A DNA stretch of 64,000 nt from Symbiodinium natans (lineage: Eukaryota > Sar > Dinophyceae > Suessiales > Symbiodiniaceae), in contig CAJNDS010002201.1 in NCBI GenBank assembly GCA_905221605.1, positions 195,022-259,021 of the forward strand, given 5' to 3'. Every line of letters starts with the position of its first letter. Position 1 is the stretch's first letter. A program made the position numbers and the translations under genes. The notes under the pieces are model-generated. The model saw only the letters and a list, made by a program, of their open reading frames with translations, ran no database searches and was not told the DNA's origin. Below are positions 46,446 through 58,427 of the stretch, piece after piece.

Positions 46446-47494
46446 GCCTGCTTAGGAAAATGCCTTGTGCTCTGCAATAGTAGACTAGTAGACTCCGCTG
46501 CAAAGCTTTGAGAATCACATTGCTTCTCAGAATATTTGTGCTGAGCCTGCGAGCACTCACATCATGAGGTTCACTAGTCAAAGACAAAGAAGGAGATACA
46601 GTGGGGGGGGGGGGGCTGAGAGAAGAGGAGACGGAGGGAGGGAGGAAGGGAGGGAGGGAGAGAAGGAGGGAGGGAGGGAGGGAGGGAGGAGGGAGGAGTG
46701 AGAGTGGGGGTTGAGAGTGGGAGCGGTGAGAGGGCGAGAGGGTCATGGAGAAATTGCACGCAAGCCAGAGGCAGCAAGACGGCAGGCGTGAGCCAATCTC
46801 AGTCGCGGGCACTTTCGGCACTCCCTTCTTGTACCAGCGATTGTCCCCTCCAATGTTGGTGCATCCTGAGAAGATGCGGTTGGGAGGTGGTCGCAAACAC
46901 ATGGTATGGAATGTAGGTAGCTGCACGAGAAGCAGGATTCTAACCGGCTGTTGAGCATCCAATCCCATTCGAACAGCGATTGCCCTTGCTCGGGATCCAC
47001 GACAGTAAGGAGTCAAATTCAACGGTGGCCTTCGGGCTTCGGCATGAATGCAGTGCTTGCGTGCATTGTCAGACTCAAATTGGGAACAAGTCTTGCCGGC
47101 GCACCGGTACGTCAAATTTGCACCATTGTTTCGCTGCTCGCTCCTCCCAAAGGCCGACCTGACAAGTCGCTTCGAGAGAGAAGCTTACGTGGCTTGTCTC
47201 GATCTTGGTGCAAGCGGCTCCATTGCGATGTGGTCGGCAGTGTTGATATGGCTTGCACACATTTGGAGGGAGTCAACTATGCCAACCCCATTCTTCTAGG
47301 ACCGAATGCCACGGCGCGAGCAGACTATTCCGGCCGACGACACACATGCCATCTTCCTCAGAACCTGAGGCCCAACGTTCAGCAGGTCCTCGTCCTCATT
47401 GATGTCTCCGACCTGTATTGCGCAGTGGATTTTGCGGACAAAAGCTCTAGATGCAAGCACATCCAAGTACTAGGCTGACATGAATTCACAATTT
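46446..47494. other. purine-rich tract and unassigned sequence
   Basis: 46601-46740 is a GGGAGGGA-type purine tract after a G12 run, so the Ser/Pro-rich frames across it are compositional. The plus-strand frame 46951-47478 ends NVQQVLVLIDVSDLYCAVDF and is protein-like, but has no recognised family. Confidence 0.4.
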
Positions 47495-47588
47495 GGATTG
47501 GGCCTTGGGATGTTCCCCCTTCTACGAACAGTCCTTAAGTACCTATTAAGGACTGTTAGTCTAAGGGGGATCCCAAATTGGGCAATCC
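47495..47588. mobile_element. 94-bp imperfect foldback element
   Basis: Inverted repeat: the left arm (GGATTG, TTGGGAT, CCCCCTT, AACAGTCCTTAA) is matched in reverse complement by the right arm (TTAAGGACTGTT, AAGGGGG, ATCCCAA, CAATCC) with a loop of about 8 bases. It has no coding capacity. It resembles the element at 20916 in size and in the CCTTAA core but not in its ends, so it is probably a different family or a hairpin of another origin. Confidence 0.65.
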
Positions 47589-47647
47589 GTGGCCCCAGCT
47601 CTCAGCCCTGCTGCATGAAAGTTCTTGACCTTAACAGCAAAAACCGG

Positions 47648-47988
47648 TTTAGGGTTTAGGGTTTAGGGTTAACTTTCGCACACATCGTAGCTTCAAAGAC
47701 TCTGCCTCGGCTGCTCAGCTCTTGACGGTCACGTTCGGCAAGCGCTCATCACGAAAGTGCCGGCCTGTCACCCTAACCCCTAACCCCTAACCCCTAAATC
47801 CTAAACCCTAAACCCTAAACCCTTTTTGCATCCGGGCTCCCATGGGTGCTGCCAGAAACTGCCCAAGCACAGGCTCCCAGTGCTACTGACAGGATTCCCA
47901 TACTCTAGCAAGCCAATCATCAAACCCTAAACCCTAAACCCTAAACCCTAAACCCTAAACCCTAAACCCTAAACCCTAAACCCTAAAT
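47648..47988. repeat. interstitial telomere-like blocks in both orientations
   Basis: Three blocks: TTTAGGG x3 at 47648-47671, a CCCTAAC/CCCTAAA mixture at 47771-47824, and about nine perfect CCCTAAA copies at 47922-47988. The first is inverted relative to the other two. Unique sequence separates them by about 100 bases each. Confidence 0.95.
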
Positions 47989-50900
47989 GTCATGTTGGCG
48001 TGGTGAACGGTCGAAGCATCGACTTCCCATTTTTGCCTTGCAAGCCAAATAAGTCTTGCGGCTGTCGTTCTGGCCCAAAAAGATCAGCACCCTTCGACCG
48101 ATCAGCAAAAGCGTTGGCTGCTCTCTGTGCAAGGCATGGCAAGGCTACCTATCCTGGGCGAGTTTACCATGCTCGATTGTGCATTTTTGTTTTCTCCCGA
48201 CCTTCTGCCAGGTTTTCTAGCCCGACCAAGTACCTACTGCAAAAAACTGTGCCGAAAAAGATCATCTGAGTTTTCGGGGCCTGGCCTACAAGACCGCGCC
48301 AGGCAGGTTAGGACGGCCTCGTCCAACAAGTAGCAGGGCTTGGATTTGTGTTTTGCTCGACGAGCCGCTGTTTGCTTCCACCTGCCCGAATCGACTTTCC
48401 AGCGTTTTGACAAACGACTTCGGCCTATACCCAAAGCTGCCCAGATTTCTGTACTCCTAGCATGCCGCAACCGGGGGGGATTAGCATCTTCGTCTGCAGC
48501 AATGGGCCCAAATTGTCAAATTCTAAGAGCTCCATTGCCCGACTGTCCAAAAAATCAAAAGCTCCTCCCTGAGATGCTGGCGGACCCATTTGCCGAAGAA
48601 AGGCAAAGCCTTCGAGGTTTATAGCTAACAAAGCGCATGAGACACGCATAATCCAACTGGCTGCAACCTCACTTGTGCCAACTTGACCTCGGCTATGCGT
48701 ACTAGCCGGCCAAGTGGCCCAATGCGTCCAGGTCGGATGCGCATGACACCACCGCATAGTCCTAACGTGACCGCTCAACTTGCATGTGCAAAAGACTGCA
48801 CCGTTCCAGCCCGCATTGGGAAGGCCAGGAAGAGAGCTTTGAGGCTCGAGCTGCATCGGGCAAGGCTTGTCTGGATCGGGACAGTACCTCCTCGGTTCTC
48901 TTGGTCGCTTGGGTCGCCCTCAATACGAATCCTCCATGCCCTCTTGCACACAACTACTTCAGATTGCAAATTCCACTCATCTGGGGGCTCTGACGGCCAC
49001 CACGGTGCGGCTGGCTGGTCCTCTGCCCAAATTCATGCAAAGTCGCGTGCTATCGCAGCGGCATTGATTCATCCACTTGCTGCCTTGATGCTCCAGTCCA
49101 GGAAATGCGCAGGCATCAATGGGAATGCGTACTCCTAGGGGTTCAAGGTGAACAGACGTCGCGCCCAAGACATCTTCGCCGGTTGACTTAGCATCCTTGT
49201 TGACCCACTTTGTCGTCAAGCTGAACAATCGGTCAGCTCCTCGACAGAATCGTGCCCGAACGCAAAGTGTGCTTGCGAGCTCAAGAAATTGGCAGAGTAC
49301 TCATTTGGACAAAAACATATGTATGTATATATATATATATAGCGTCATGATGATCCAGTCTCCTGGCGCGACGAACTGGTCAACGTCAACTTCAACACCG
49401 GTCAAGACCTTGGAAAGCCGGGATGAATTCGACCAGCAAGAGACACTCTTTGAGCAAAACAGAATCGAGGGCAGCTGCCCTTGCCATCAAGATGGCCCTG
49501 AGCTTGTTGAAGTTGAAGCTCCTGGAGCTGAATTGTGCAAGCGAGCTGTGAAGATCAAAGCTGTAGAGCTGGGCATGAGTGAGGTCCTCCTGATCCGTGG
49601 CTCACTTGGCAACGGGGCTGCGTGAAGAATGACCTTACAAGAGCCGGTCAAGATCCCAGCACAAAGGACTCTTCATGCCGAAGCCTTCCTTTCATCTTGT
49701 CAGCATGGCATATGAGGCACATGTATTCAGCTTCGGATTGAAGCCTTTTCTGAGCCTGCACGCCAGCCGTGGGAAGCGCTCAGCGGTCCAGGTCTTCGGA
49801 GTGAAGAGGCCGAAGTTGAACATCAGGATGGGCTCTTCCCTCAGCTCAGCATTAACGCCCGGAACTGTAGCTGTGATTGCCCTCGCGATGCTGTTTCAAG
49901 CCTCCTGTGGGGAATGCCAGAGTGGAGGACACCGCAAGTCACAAGCAACTGTCAGTCTTGACCGCCATCCACACACTCCAAGCGCACGGCGAGAAATAGT
50001 GAACCGACTTGATTAGCTCCTGTTCTCACGGAGGGCCCATGGAGGCGAAAAGTTGTTTTGATTCGGTACTAAGCTTTTGGTTTGTGCGAGGTCTGGCCCA
50101 ATAATGCCCAGTCGTCGTCGTCGCCGCCGTCTCCGTCTCTCGTCGTCGTCACAAGAATACTAGTATTTGGAGTCGTAATAGCAAGTAGCACTAGGTAGCA
50201 GTAAGTAATAGCAGGAGTGGGGAATGGCAGTAAACATAAGCAATATCTAGGACTCGCTGTTTCCAACAGCGGGCAAAAACAACACGACCCAACAACAAAA
50301 AGCATTCCATCCATCCTTTTTGTCCTAGCCGTCCTATCCGTCTTATGTGTCCTATCCATCCTGTCCATCTTATCCGTCTGTTTTGCCTGTCCTCTCCGCG
50401 ATGTCCGTCTGAGCCTTTCTGCACGTCCTGTAGATCCTAGCAGGTCCTACCCATCCAGGTCCTAATCATCTTTTCCGAATATGTCCTTAACCGCCTAACC
50501 CCCCAGTCGTCGTGACCATTTTATCTAACCTGACCAGTCCGCCCGTCCGCCCGTCTATTCGTGCCCGCTGGCCGCTCCGCCCGTCCACCTGTCCGTCTGA
50601 CCACCCGCCCGTCCGCACATGCGCCCGTCGCACCCCTTCGCCCGTCCGCCCTTTTCTTCCGCTCAGCTCAGTAAGGCGAACCTGCACGAAGCCACGCAAA
50701 ACTGCTCGCTGAGCTTGCCCAGAGCCACACGAAGCGGAGTAAGCTGACTCAATAGAAATAATGCAGGATAGTAAGAATCAGAGTACTAATGTTTTGCCTG
50801 GTTAGTATGCCCCCCCCCGAACAATCGAAGCTGGTTTGTGCTTTCTTTCAACGGTCCACGAGCGAGGCCCGGCAGTTGCTTTTACAGGCGCGCCACCGAA

Positions 50901-51301
50901 ACTTCCTTACGACACCCGGACGATTTGACTTAATTGAGGATCCAGGGGGAAGGCACCTGGATCCCCAAACAGTTACAGGGTCCTGAATAGCCCCCCACCT
51001 TAACAGAACTTTGTTTACGGCGCCCATTCAACCGCAACCCACATTAAGAGTGGTAAGAGCAGTAGTAACAGGAGTAGTAATAACAAAATAAGCATATTGG
51101 TTGTTGTCGTAGGGGTGCACGGGCCTCTGCCATCTTCACAAACTGCGAAGTTGGAGGTCCACCAACGTAGCTCACCCATGCTTTCCTGCCACAGCATACT
51201 TTTGAACAAAACCGTAGATGGCCCTGTGGCCAGTGTCAACCATTGGGCTCTGAGATCTAGAGGTTTTGACTTGCTACATACAGGCTTCCGGGCTGCAGGG
51301 T
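47989..51301. other. 3.3-kb interval without a firm gene; degenerate tandem repeats
   Basis: A TA microsatellite lies at 49318-49342. Plus 49360-49625 (LVEVEAPGAELCKRAVKIKA) and 49831-50016 (MGSSLSSALTPGTVAVIALA) are mildly protein-like. 50310-50480 is a degenerate TCC(G/A)TC tandem repeat and 50530-50660 a CCGCCCGTC-type repeat, so the frames across them are meaningless. Confidence 0.4.
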
Positions 51302-51889
51302 TCAGCTGACATGGGAAAGACCTGCCGAGCCGGGGGGGCTTACAAACATAAAGTGGACCAACACGGTGGCCTGAACCAGCCATCCGAAGTTCGAAGACGG
51401 TCCCAGTTCGTCTTGAAGCGAAGATCGACTCGAGCGCCTAAGCGCGAAGTTGCAAGAGTTCGCCCTCCCCCCCCCTCTCCGTGCGACTCGCATTCCAGCT
51501 TCAGCTTCTTCCCTCCAGCTCTCAATAAGCTCACTGCGCATCAGTTGCTGCCTCGTCTCGACGTTTATCTGCCGCGATCCTGCCTCACAGGTCGCCCAAA
51601 ACATCACAATTGTCAAGTCCCTCTGCACGTGAACTACACGCAATGACTCGAGGCCATTTGCCACATGTCGCACGGCTTTGTCTGTGCAAGCGGCAGTTGT
51701 GAGATCGTCGGGAGTGCCATTTGGGAATGACATTTTTGCTGTCCGCCTAGATGTATGAGGAGTGGGACATAACAGATATTTGGCAATGAGCTCTTCAACG
51801 CGGCAGTTTTGTCTGCAGGCACATATGTGATCCTGAGTCCCCAATGGTGTATCTCCCCACCCCTTCCCCCAAAGCTCTCTGAATGGCAA
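51302..51889 (-). CDS. possible exon(s), unknown product
   Basis: The minus strand is open for 195 codons. The central part is protein-like (VRHVANGLESLRVVHVQRDL, VETRRQQLMRSELIESWREE-like helical stretch, then AGMRVARRGGG), while both ends look like read-through of flanking sequence. No family recognised. Splice sites were not resolved. Confidence 0.3.
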   Translation of the reverse strand: MPFRELWGKGWGDTPLGTQDHICACRQNCRVEELIAKYLLCPTPHTSRRTAKMSFPNGTPDDLTTAACTDKAVRHVANGLESLRVVHVQRDLTIVMFWATCEAGSRQINVETRQQLMRSELIESWREEAEAGMRVARRGGGRANSCNFALRRSSRSSLQDELGPSSNFGWLVQATVLVHFMFVSPPGSAGLSHVS

Positions 51890-54800
51890 AACTTGTCGCT
51901 GCTACACATTTCACAAGGGTTGGCACGTTCTTCTTTTGGATGGGGGGGGTTTGGGGGCGGGACCGCTCGCTTTCCTTGGATTCAGTAGGAACACTTCTAA
52001 CTTGTCTGTATTTCCCCGGCCTCTCCCCTCGCCGGGGTTCTTTATTGCTGTATGATGGTTTTGGCAGGGAGTCTTATGGGCCATGGGACCAGAGGGCTAA
52101 AAAAGAGAGGGGACCAGAGGGCCAGAGGGTAACTACCCCAAAAATGTGCCCTCCTTTTTGCAAACTCTGTTGAAGTGAATTTCAAATTCGCGGAAGTGTG
52201 GTCCCGGCGCATTTTCTTGACATCACAGTCTGCGACTCCAAAGACCATATTGCAAGGAAATCGCGGCTACGTTTGACCGACACTTAGAGACCACAACAGC
52301 AGGGCGGGGCTGGGGCCGGCTGGGGACAGTCCACGAGTCCACGACCGACCACACCATGTTGATCATTGACAGAAAATCGTGGCGACAAAGACACCGAATC
52401 GTGGCTTTGCCACGCTTGTCGCACTGATCTATGATCTTCAAGGCTGGATTTTTTCTGGAAAGGCGTCATCCCTGAAGATCCGTGCCTTGTAGCTGCGATT
52501 CAAACGAGCCTTTTCTTCCCATGCCTTGCGAGACCGCGAGCAAGCGAAATTGTTCACTTGATTCCCCTCCACATGCAGCCTTGCAGTACATCAGGATTCT
52601 GCAGTCAAGGGTGTCTAATTCAATAGCCCGAAAGCACCCCCGAAAGCCGGGAGCCCCACCTCAGAGCAAAGGCCTTCCGTGGCGAGCCACTGGGCTGCAT
52701 CGGCCGGCCTTTTTAAGCAGCAGAAAGACAGAAAAAAGGCCGCTTGACATGCTTGACATGAACCGGTAAACACTGCAAGAACATGCAAGAACCAGACGGC
52801 TCCCTGAAAGCTGAGCCATCCGCCCTGTCTTGCGTGCTGCAAAGAAGAGCTGGCAGGAAGCAACAATTGGTGCTCCGATGGCGTCTGCATCCGCCTGCGC
52901 AACGATGCAATACAATGCTTGTTCCGAAGCAGCATGCAGAGTCATAGAGGCGGGCCTCATCCATCAACATCGGGTTCATGGCCCGATGGAACTCCGTCCC
53001 TGGCAGGCGCCAGCATTTGCAAGTTGCAAGCATGCGCTATCCAGTGCCATGGCAGAAGAAGGGCAGAATATGGCAGAACGCAGCTTCGTTGTGCGATCCC
53101 CTGCTGGTGCCTGGCGTTACCAAGCACTGACAGTGCTTGCCATCATCTCCCGGAACATTGTCAGGCAGATGCTGGATGCTGCACCTTGACCGTCTGCATC
53201 AAGATACACTGCACTTCATACCAATGGTCACCGGGCTTGCGGCGTTAGGAACTGTGACATATCAGAATCTGCTGAGGATGTCGTGCGTCTCACTGTGTCT
53301 GTGCAAAAGGACATCAGGACCTGCCCCCCCGAATCGTGTTCCCTGGTTATCCCTGGTTATCTAGAATCCAGATGTTTCGAGTCTAGAGGGCCAGAGCCAC
53401 CTGCAACAACATTTCAAATTCCAAGCCGGAAGCCGACGGCTCTGGGAAGAGGCATTCCTAGAATAGCAGCTTGATTGGCTCCTGACTGGAACTTCTCTTG
53501 GTCCAACCCGCCCCCACCCCCAGCTACATGCACCTGCGTTGCTCCATCCCAGTAATCTGTTGCATCCATGGCACGTAACCATGCTGATGTCGCCTGGCTT
53601 GCGGCCACGGCACTACGCTTCAGCTCTCGCGCTGGAAACTCTTGACCCGCCGAGCATAAACAAATCGTGCAAGCCTGGCATGCCCTCGAGAAGCGAGCCA
53701 GGTGTGACTGTCAGGCTTGGCAGCGATCAGGTGCCATGTGTCCTCATTCCCCCATCGAATGTCGCCTGCATGCTCGGCACAGAGGGCACCACAACAGCTA
53801 CCATGAGTCAGGTACACATGCCTGGGCACCAGCAGTCGGACCACTGAGCAGCGCAGTACACCCAGAACGGTTCTTGAGAAACCATCTGGGCAGTCTGCGC
53901 CAGTCCTGGCCCACAGGATTCTGACCCGAAAAGCTGATGGCTGAACACTTTCGAGTGACTCGAGTGTAGCCATCTGTCACCAAGGTATTCAGACGACCCT
54001 TGGCTGCCAATGTGGCAAACTTTTGAACAATAACCCACGGCTCCTGCGGAGGCTGCAGTTGTGACGGGTGCCGAGTTGACGTCAGCTGGCAGTGCTAGGC
54101 ACAAAGCTCTCGCATGCGACTCCGATGCAAGTGTCGTCCGCGGGTCATATTTTGCGCATGGAACTTCGGACATGCGCTGCCAAACCCTTGGAATGCTTAA
54201 CATACAAGCTTACGTGAGGACTTGGTGGTTTTGTCGTTCTACATGTTCAGGGGGCCTCGTCACGAACATGACCTGAGCGGTTTGCAGTTGTCAGTCAGCT
54301 CAGGCTGACTCGCGAATAGGTTCTTATAGGTTCTTCTGCTTTCATCCGTCATCATCATCGCCCTCAGCCGACGATGTCCGAGTGATTTTGGGCGATTCCG
54401 GAACCGCCCAGAACCGTCCGTTGGCACCCGGAAGAGCCCGGACTTTATGACTTCTGCACTTGAGGGGCCCTCGGTGTATGTTCAAGAGATGCTTGGCCAT
54501 GCGCCGGCGGGCGGCGCCGGGGCGGGCGGCGCCGGGGCGGACGGCGGGCACGCGGGGTGGAAACCCTCGAAACGCTCTGAAAGTCCCACATCTTGCAGGG
54601 TGCAAAGGTAGTGCACAGTTTTCCAAAGCTTTCGAGGCGCGACTGGTCCGGGGAATCCGGGGAAGCCAGCAAACACCTTGAGGCCCTGCAAGGCCCGACC
54701 AAACACTCCCGTGGCCTCAATCTCTATAAGGCACTCAGGGTTTTCCTGCCAATAAAGGATCTGAGGCTTTCTTCACGCAGGGCCCAGATCTTCCCGAGGT

Positions 54801-55596
54801 GGTCTGGCGAACCGTGGCTAACGTTGCTTTGTCAACAAGAGCTGTCGTTAATGGCTGTAATAGCTAACGAGGCCTTCTTGGCCTCCCAAAGCTTTCCAAG
54901 GCTCTTCCAGCCGGTATCTCTCGTTAGCGGTGCATCAAGTGGCTTTTGCAACCAGCTGAACCCTAGACTCCCTAGACCTTCATGAGCATGCTTGATCTGG
55001 CGCTTGTACCATTCTACGATTTTTGCCCCTTCCATGCCCCATCGCCCGCATGGTGTGACGCCGGGTCAGGAATGAGGCCGAAGCGGACCGCGTAGCGCTA
55101 AAAGCTGCTAACAGTTCGGCCACTCTTTAAGGAAGGCAGGCCTTTTGGCAGTTCTTTGCTGCCCTGCATTGCGTCCTCGCGCGCGCCGAGTGCCTCGTGC
55201 ACTTTCCTTAGGAGATGCCAAGAACTTGGCGAGCTCTGAGCACAATGGGGACACTCACGCTTTTCTGGTCGAAATTCAATAACCACTTGGGCAGCTACGA
55301 GCTCCCTTTGCCGCCTTTGCCAACCCGCGGCCCTTCCACGGCCACGGCATCCTCGCTGGAACCTCCAAGTTGACAACATATTGTCATAAGTCATTGACAC
55401 ACTGGCTTGACATGGACTGACTGACTACATGCGGCAATTCGTTGTAACCCTAGCACTTCTAGTTTTCTGGAGCAATGCTAGATAGTTACCAATTGACCTT
55501 TGCAACGTGCGTTGTCGAGTATTTGAGGGCAACCGTGGAGCAAGGTGGCCACGAGCTAATTATACCTAAGTATACCTAATGTCTCAGGGTACCGGA
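51890..55596. other. 3.7-kb interval without a firm gene
   Basis: Plus 52830-53189 (AEEGQNMAERSFVVRSPAGA) and minus 55035-54832 (KIVEWYKRQIKHAHEGLGSL) are the most protein-like short frames. 54500-54560 is a GC-only repeat (GGCGGGCGGCGCCGGGGC twice). No domain recognised on either strand. Confidence 0.4.
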
Positions 55597-56313
55597 TCAA
55601 AGACCACCGCAACAATGGCAGGAGCGCCACTTGGCCCGTGTAGACTGTGCAGCCGAAAGCTGGCGACGCTCCACCAAAGAATTGCTGCCACTCCCGTGGC
55701 ATTCAGGACGAGGTTCCTTGGAGGTGCAGTACGCTGGACAGCGGCAGCATCTTAAACGGGCTGAGATAAAAAGCACCACTGACTTCACGTGCAGGGTGGC
55801 CGTGGGCTTGAAGGTCACTTCGTAAGATTTCGTCTTCGTCAGCTCTTGCCGAGGGACAGGAGTCCCCTCACGCTGAACCCCCAGCTTCCACGGCGAGACA
55901 TGAACAAAAGCCGCAAGATGGCACATCCCTAGCAAAGTCTAACGCTAGGCTAAGAGTTCCACCAATCACTCATCTGCAAATGCAGGCATTCCTGAACAAT
56001 GTGAGGGGATGGGGATGTGTGGGGGGTGGCACCATTCCAGCCATGAATGTCTGAAGTTTGTGCATCGCGCTTGAGCTAGAAAAAGCGCACCAAAACTTGC
56101 ATCGAGCGAGCTGAGCACATGTTCAAGAAAGCTTCTGCAAGCATCTACAAGCGATGTTTCCGGCTGCTGCGACAGCATGCTGACCATGGCAGAGAGCCCC
56201 AGTGAACCTCTCAGCGGGAATCGCGTTCTCAAGCTTGCATCTGTCATGCCATAGTGTCCTTCGCTCGCGTTCTGAGGCAAAGAACATCCGATGTTCCCGG
56301 CCATCAGCTGCAA
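55597..56313 (-). CDS. possible two-exon gene, unknown product
   Basis: About 56260-56050 reads PLRGSLGLSAMVSMLSQQPE and DACRSFLEHVLSSLDASFGA; about 55935-55640 reads FVHVSPWKLGVQREGTPVPR and SYEVTFKPTATLHVKSVVLF. Both are on the minus strand and look coding, but the junction between them is not resolved and I cannot name the family. The stretch lies directly downstream of the petA array in the same orientation. Confidence 0.35.
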
Positions 56314-56567
56314 TGGTCATGGCTGCATTGCTGCAACCTGCAAGCTCTAGGCTCTATGGGGGCTCCACCAGGTGGTGCATCCTGAAAATCGCTGGAATCT
56401 GCACGAAGCGCTGTGCGGACGCATGACTTTCTCCGCTTACCCACGTGTCGCCGTTCTGCGAGATCGAAAAATTCTGTCTACTGCTTGCGTGCGGTTCGAT
56501 CCCAGGCTCGGCAGGAGCCTAAGCCGCTTTCTTTAGTAAAGTTAACAGATGTCACACCGCAGTCACA

Positions 56568-57993
56568 TCAGAAGCCTTCCGCGAGCTGCACCTTCTCGAA
56601 CTGCTTCTTCTTGAGGACGAAAGACAGCTGAGCAATGAAGCAAGAAAAGGCAAACGCGCAATAGGCATAGACGCGATTCATGTCCTTGGGCAGCAGACTG
56701 CCAAACTGTGCACAACGTGAATTCGTCCGCGCGTTGTGCCGCTGTGCTGCTTGACGCTTGCTTCTTTAGTGTTGCTAGAGCATTCAGCCTTACAGGAGCT
56801 ACAGTAGCCACCATGAAAACTCGCAACAGCTCGCCCAAAGCCAGCCGAGTGTCCTGAAGGATGCACTCCTTCTCCTCCTGCCCAAATCCACCGACGTTGG
56901 GGTTGGTGGTGATCGGCTCATCCTTCTCCACCTCGTCGCCCACCTGTACGACAATGTCCGAACCAGGCAGCATCTCCTGAGTTTTGGCCTCCCCAGACGG
57001 GGTGGTGATGGTCACCTTCAAGCCTTCGACAGCGGTCACGGTGCCAGTCGCACTGGCGAAGAACTGGTTGTTGTTGCTCTGGTTGCCTTCTGGATAGACC
57101 TGGCCACGGCCGCGGTTGCCACCGAAGTAAAAGATGCCCTTGCCGAAGAGAATCTTGTCATCGGTGTTGGGGTCTGGGGCCAGGACGGGCAGGACCATCT
57201 TCTCGTAGGTCTCGCCGGGAACCGGCCCTGCGACCACGATGTTGGGGTACTCCTTGCTGTAGGCAGACCATGCAAGCCCCTTCATCTCCTTCTTCAATGG
57301 CTTCGGCAAACGATCCTTTGGAGCCAGCTTCCAGCCCTCTGGCATCACGGCAATGGCTCCGATGTTCATCGGCCCCTTGGATCCATCTGCGATGGGCTGG
57401 CGGCGCTTCGCATACTTGGCCGGGATCTCCACTTCAGTTTTGAAGATAGTGTCCGGCAAGACGGCTTGCGGAATCCTCACCTCAATGGGCTTCGAGGCCA
57501 GGTGACAGTTGGCGCACACAATCTTGCCGGTGTACTCGCGCGGGTTGGCGTAGTTCTGCTGTGCGAAGATGGGGTAGGCCACCGCGGACTCCATGGACGA
57601 TGTGAAGACCATGGCAGCAGCTGCTCCAGCTAGAGCCTGCTTGGCGAAGTCCTGCACGTCTTGGATGTGCTGGTCGGTCTCCTCCAGGGTCGGGGCCTCC
57701 ACTCCATCCAGCTGTGCACGGCAGGCCACCAGCTGGTCTCGGAAGTAGGTCTCACTGCCCACAGAGCTGGACAGACCGGTGGCAACGGGACCGGTCTTTG
57801 CCGCCCGGGCACCGCGGGCCTTGCGTCGCAGGCCGGTCGCCGTCACGAGGCCAGCCGCTGCCAGCGCGGTGCCTGTGCTGCTGGAGACCCATGTGCCCGC
57901 GTTGTTGGCCTTGGTGGCCTGTGGCTCCACATGCACCTGTGGAGCAATTGTGGACGGGCTGATGACCGTGAAGGCGGCGTTGGAAGACAGCAT
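56568..57993 (-). CDS. cytochrome f, nuclear-encoded, tandem copy 1
   Basis: Heme-bearing subunit of the cytochrome b6f complex in the plastid thylakoid. Two exons: 57993-56854 (380 codons) and 56684-56568 (38 codons plus TGA), 418 residues. A 139-residue presequence ends in a thylakoid signal (ALAGAAAAMVFTSSMESAVA) cleaved before YPIFAQQ; the mature N-terminal Tyr is the heme axial ligand, and the CANCH heme site follows. Exon 2 encodes the membrane anchor and stromal tail (AFSCFIAQLSFVLKKKQ, then FEKVQLAEGF). The 169-base intron reads CTTCAG|GACACT...CCCAAG|GACATG; removing GA...AG gives ILQDMNRV, aligning residue for residue with plant cytochrome f. This copy has Thr at 53 and Lys at 66 in the presequence; its 5' flank is unlike those of copies 2-4. 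Confidence 0.95.
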
Positions 57994-58427
57994 GGCACCT
58001 AACAAGCCGCGTCCTTGCCGCAGCCTTTTGACACTTGGAGCCTGGTACAGCTGCAAATTTCTGGTGGTCTTTGAAACTTGCGACTGATGACTGATTACGC
58101 GACGAATCCTTCTTTGTTCGTCCCCAATGTACGCAGCTGCCTCTTCAGGATGGTCTCAAGGCTGAGGGCTCAGAGAGGTGAAGTACCAGTGCTTTCAGGT
58201 CATTGCGAAGTCATTGTTACGTGCGAGGCTGGCGTCTGCTCCCTACATTTGGTGTCGTTGACCCAACCCCCGCATGTGCGCTTTCTCCGCTTACCCACGT
58301 GTCGCCGTCGCCGTGCTGCGAGATCGAAAAATTCTGTCTACTGCTCGCGTGCGGTTCGATCCCAGGCTCGGCGGGAGCCTAAGCCGCTTTCTTTAGTAAA
58401 GTTAACAGATGTCACACCGCAGTCACA
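57994..58427. promoter_or_regulatory. spacer between petA copies 1 and 2
   Basis: 434 bases holding the 5' flank of copy 1 and the 3' flank of copy 2. The part next to copy 2 (58280-58427) is nearly identical to the 3' flank of copy 1 (56420-56567), showing that the duplicated unit includes downstream sequence. No TATA box or terminator was recognised; by analogy with other dinoflagellates, trans-splicing would supply the mRNA 5' end. Confidence 0.5.

Noticed and set aside
45557-46480. 307-codon plus-strand frame
   Set aside because: It is antisense to the Pex14-like gene, whose minus-strand frame has recognisable domain sequence.
46574-47115. Ser/Pro/Leu-rich minus-strand frame of about 245 codons
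   Set aside because: Most of it translates the GGGA purine tract at 46601-46740; the remainder shows no coding signal.
56563-58056. Unspliced 497-codon version of petA copy 1
   Set aside because: Reading through the intron shifts the last exon out of frame and loses the conserved membrane anchor and KKKQFEKVQLAE tail, which are present in the next frame in all four copies.
58340-58375. tRNA B-box-like GGTTCGATCCC (also at 56484-56510)
   Set aside because: The flanking bases do not form a T-stem and no D-arm or acceptor stem is found upstream; the second occurrence is just the duplicated petA 3' flank.
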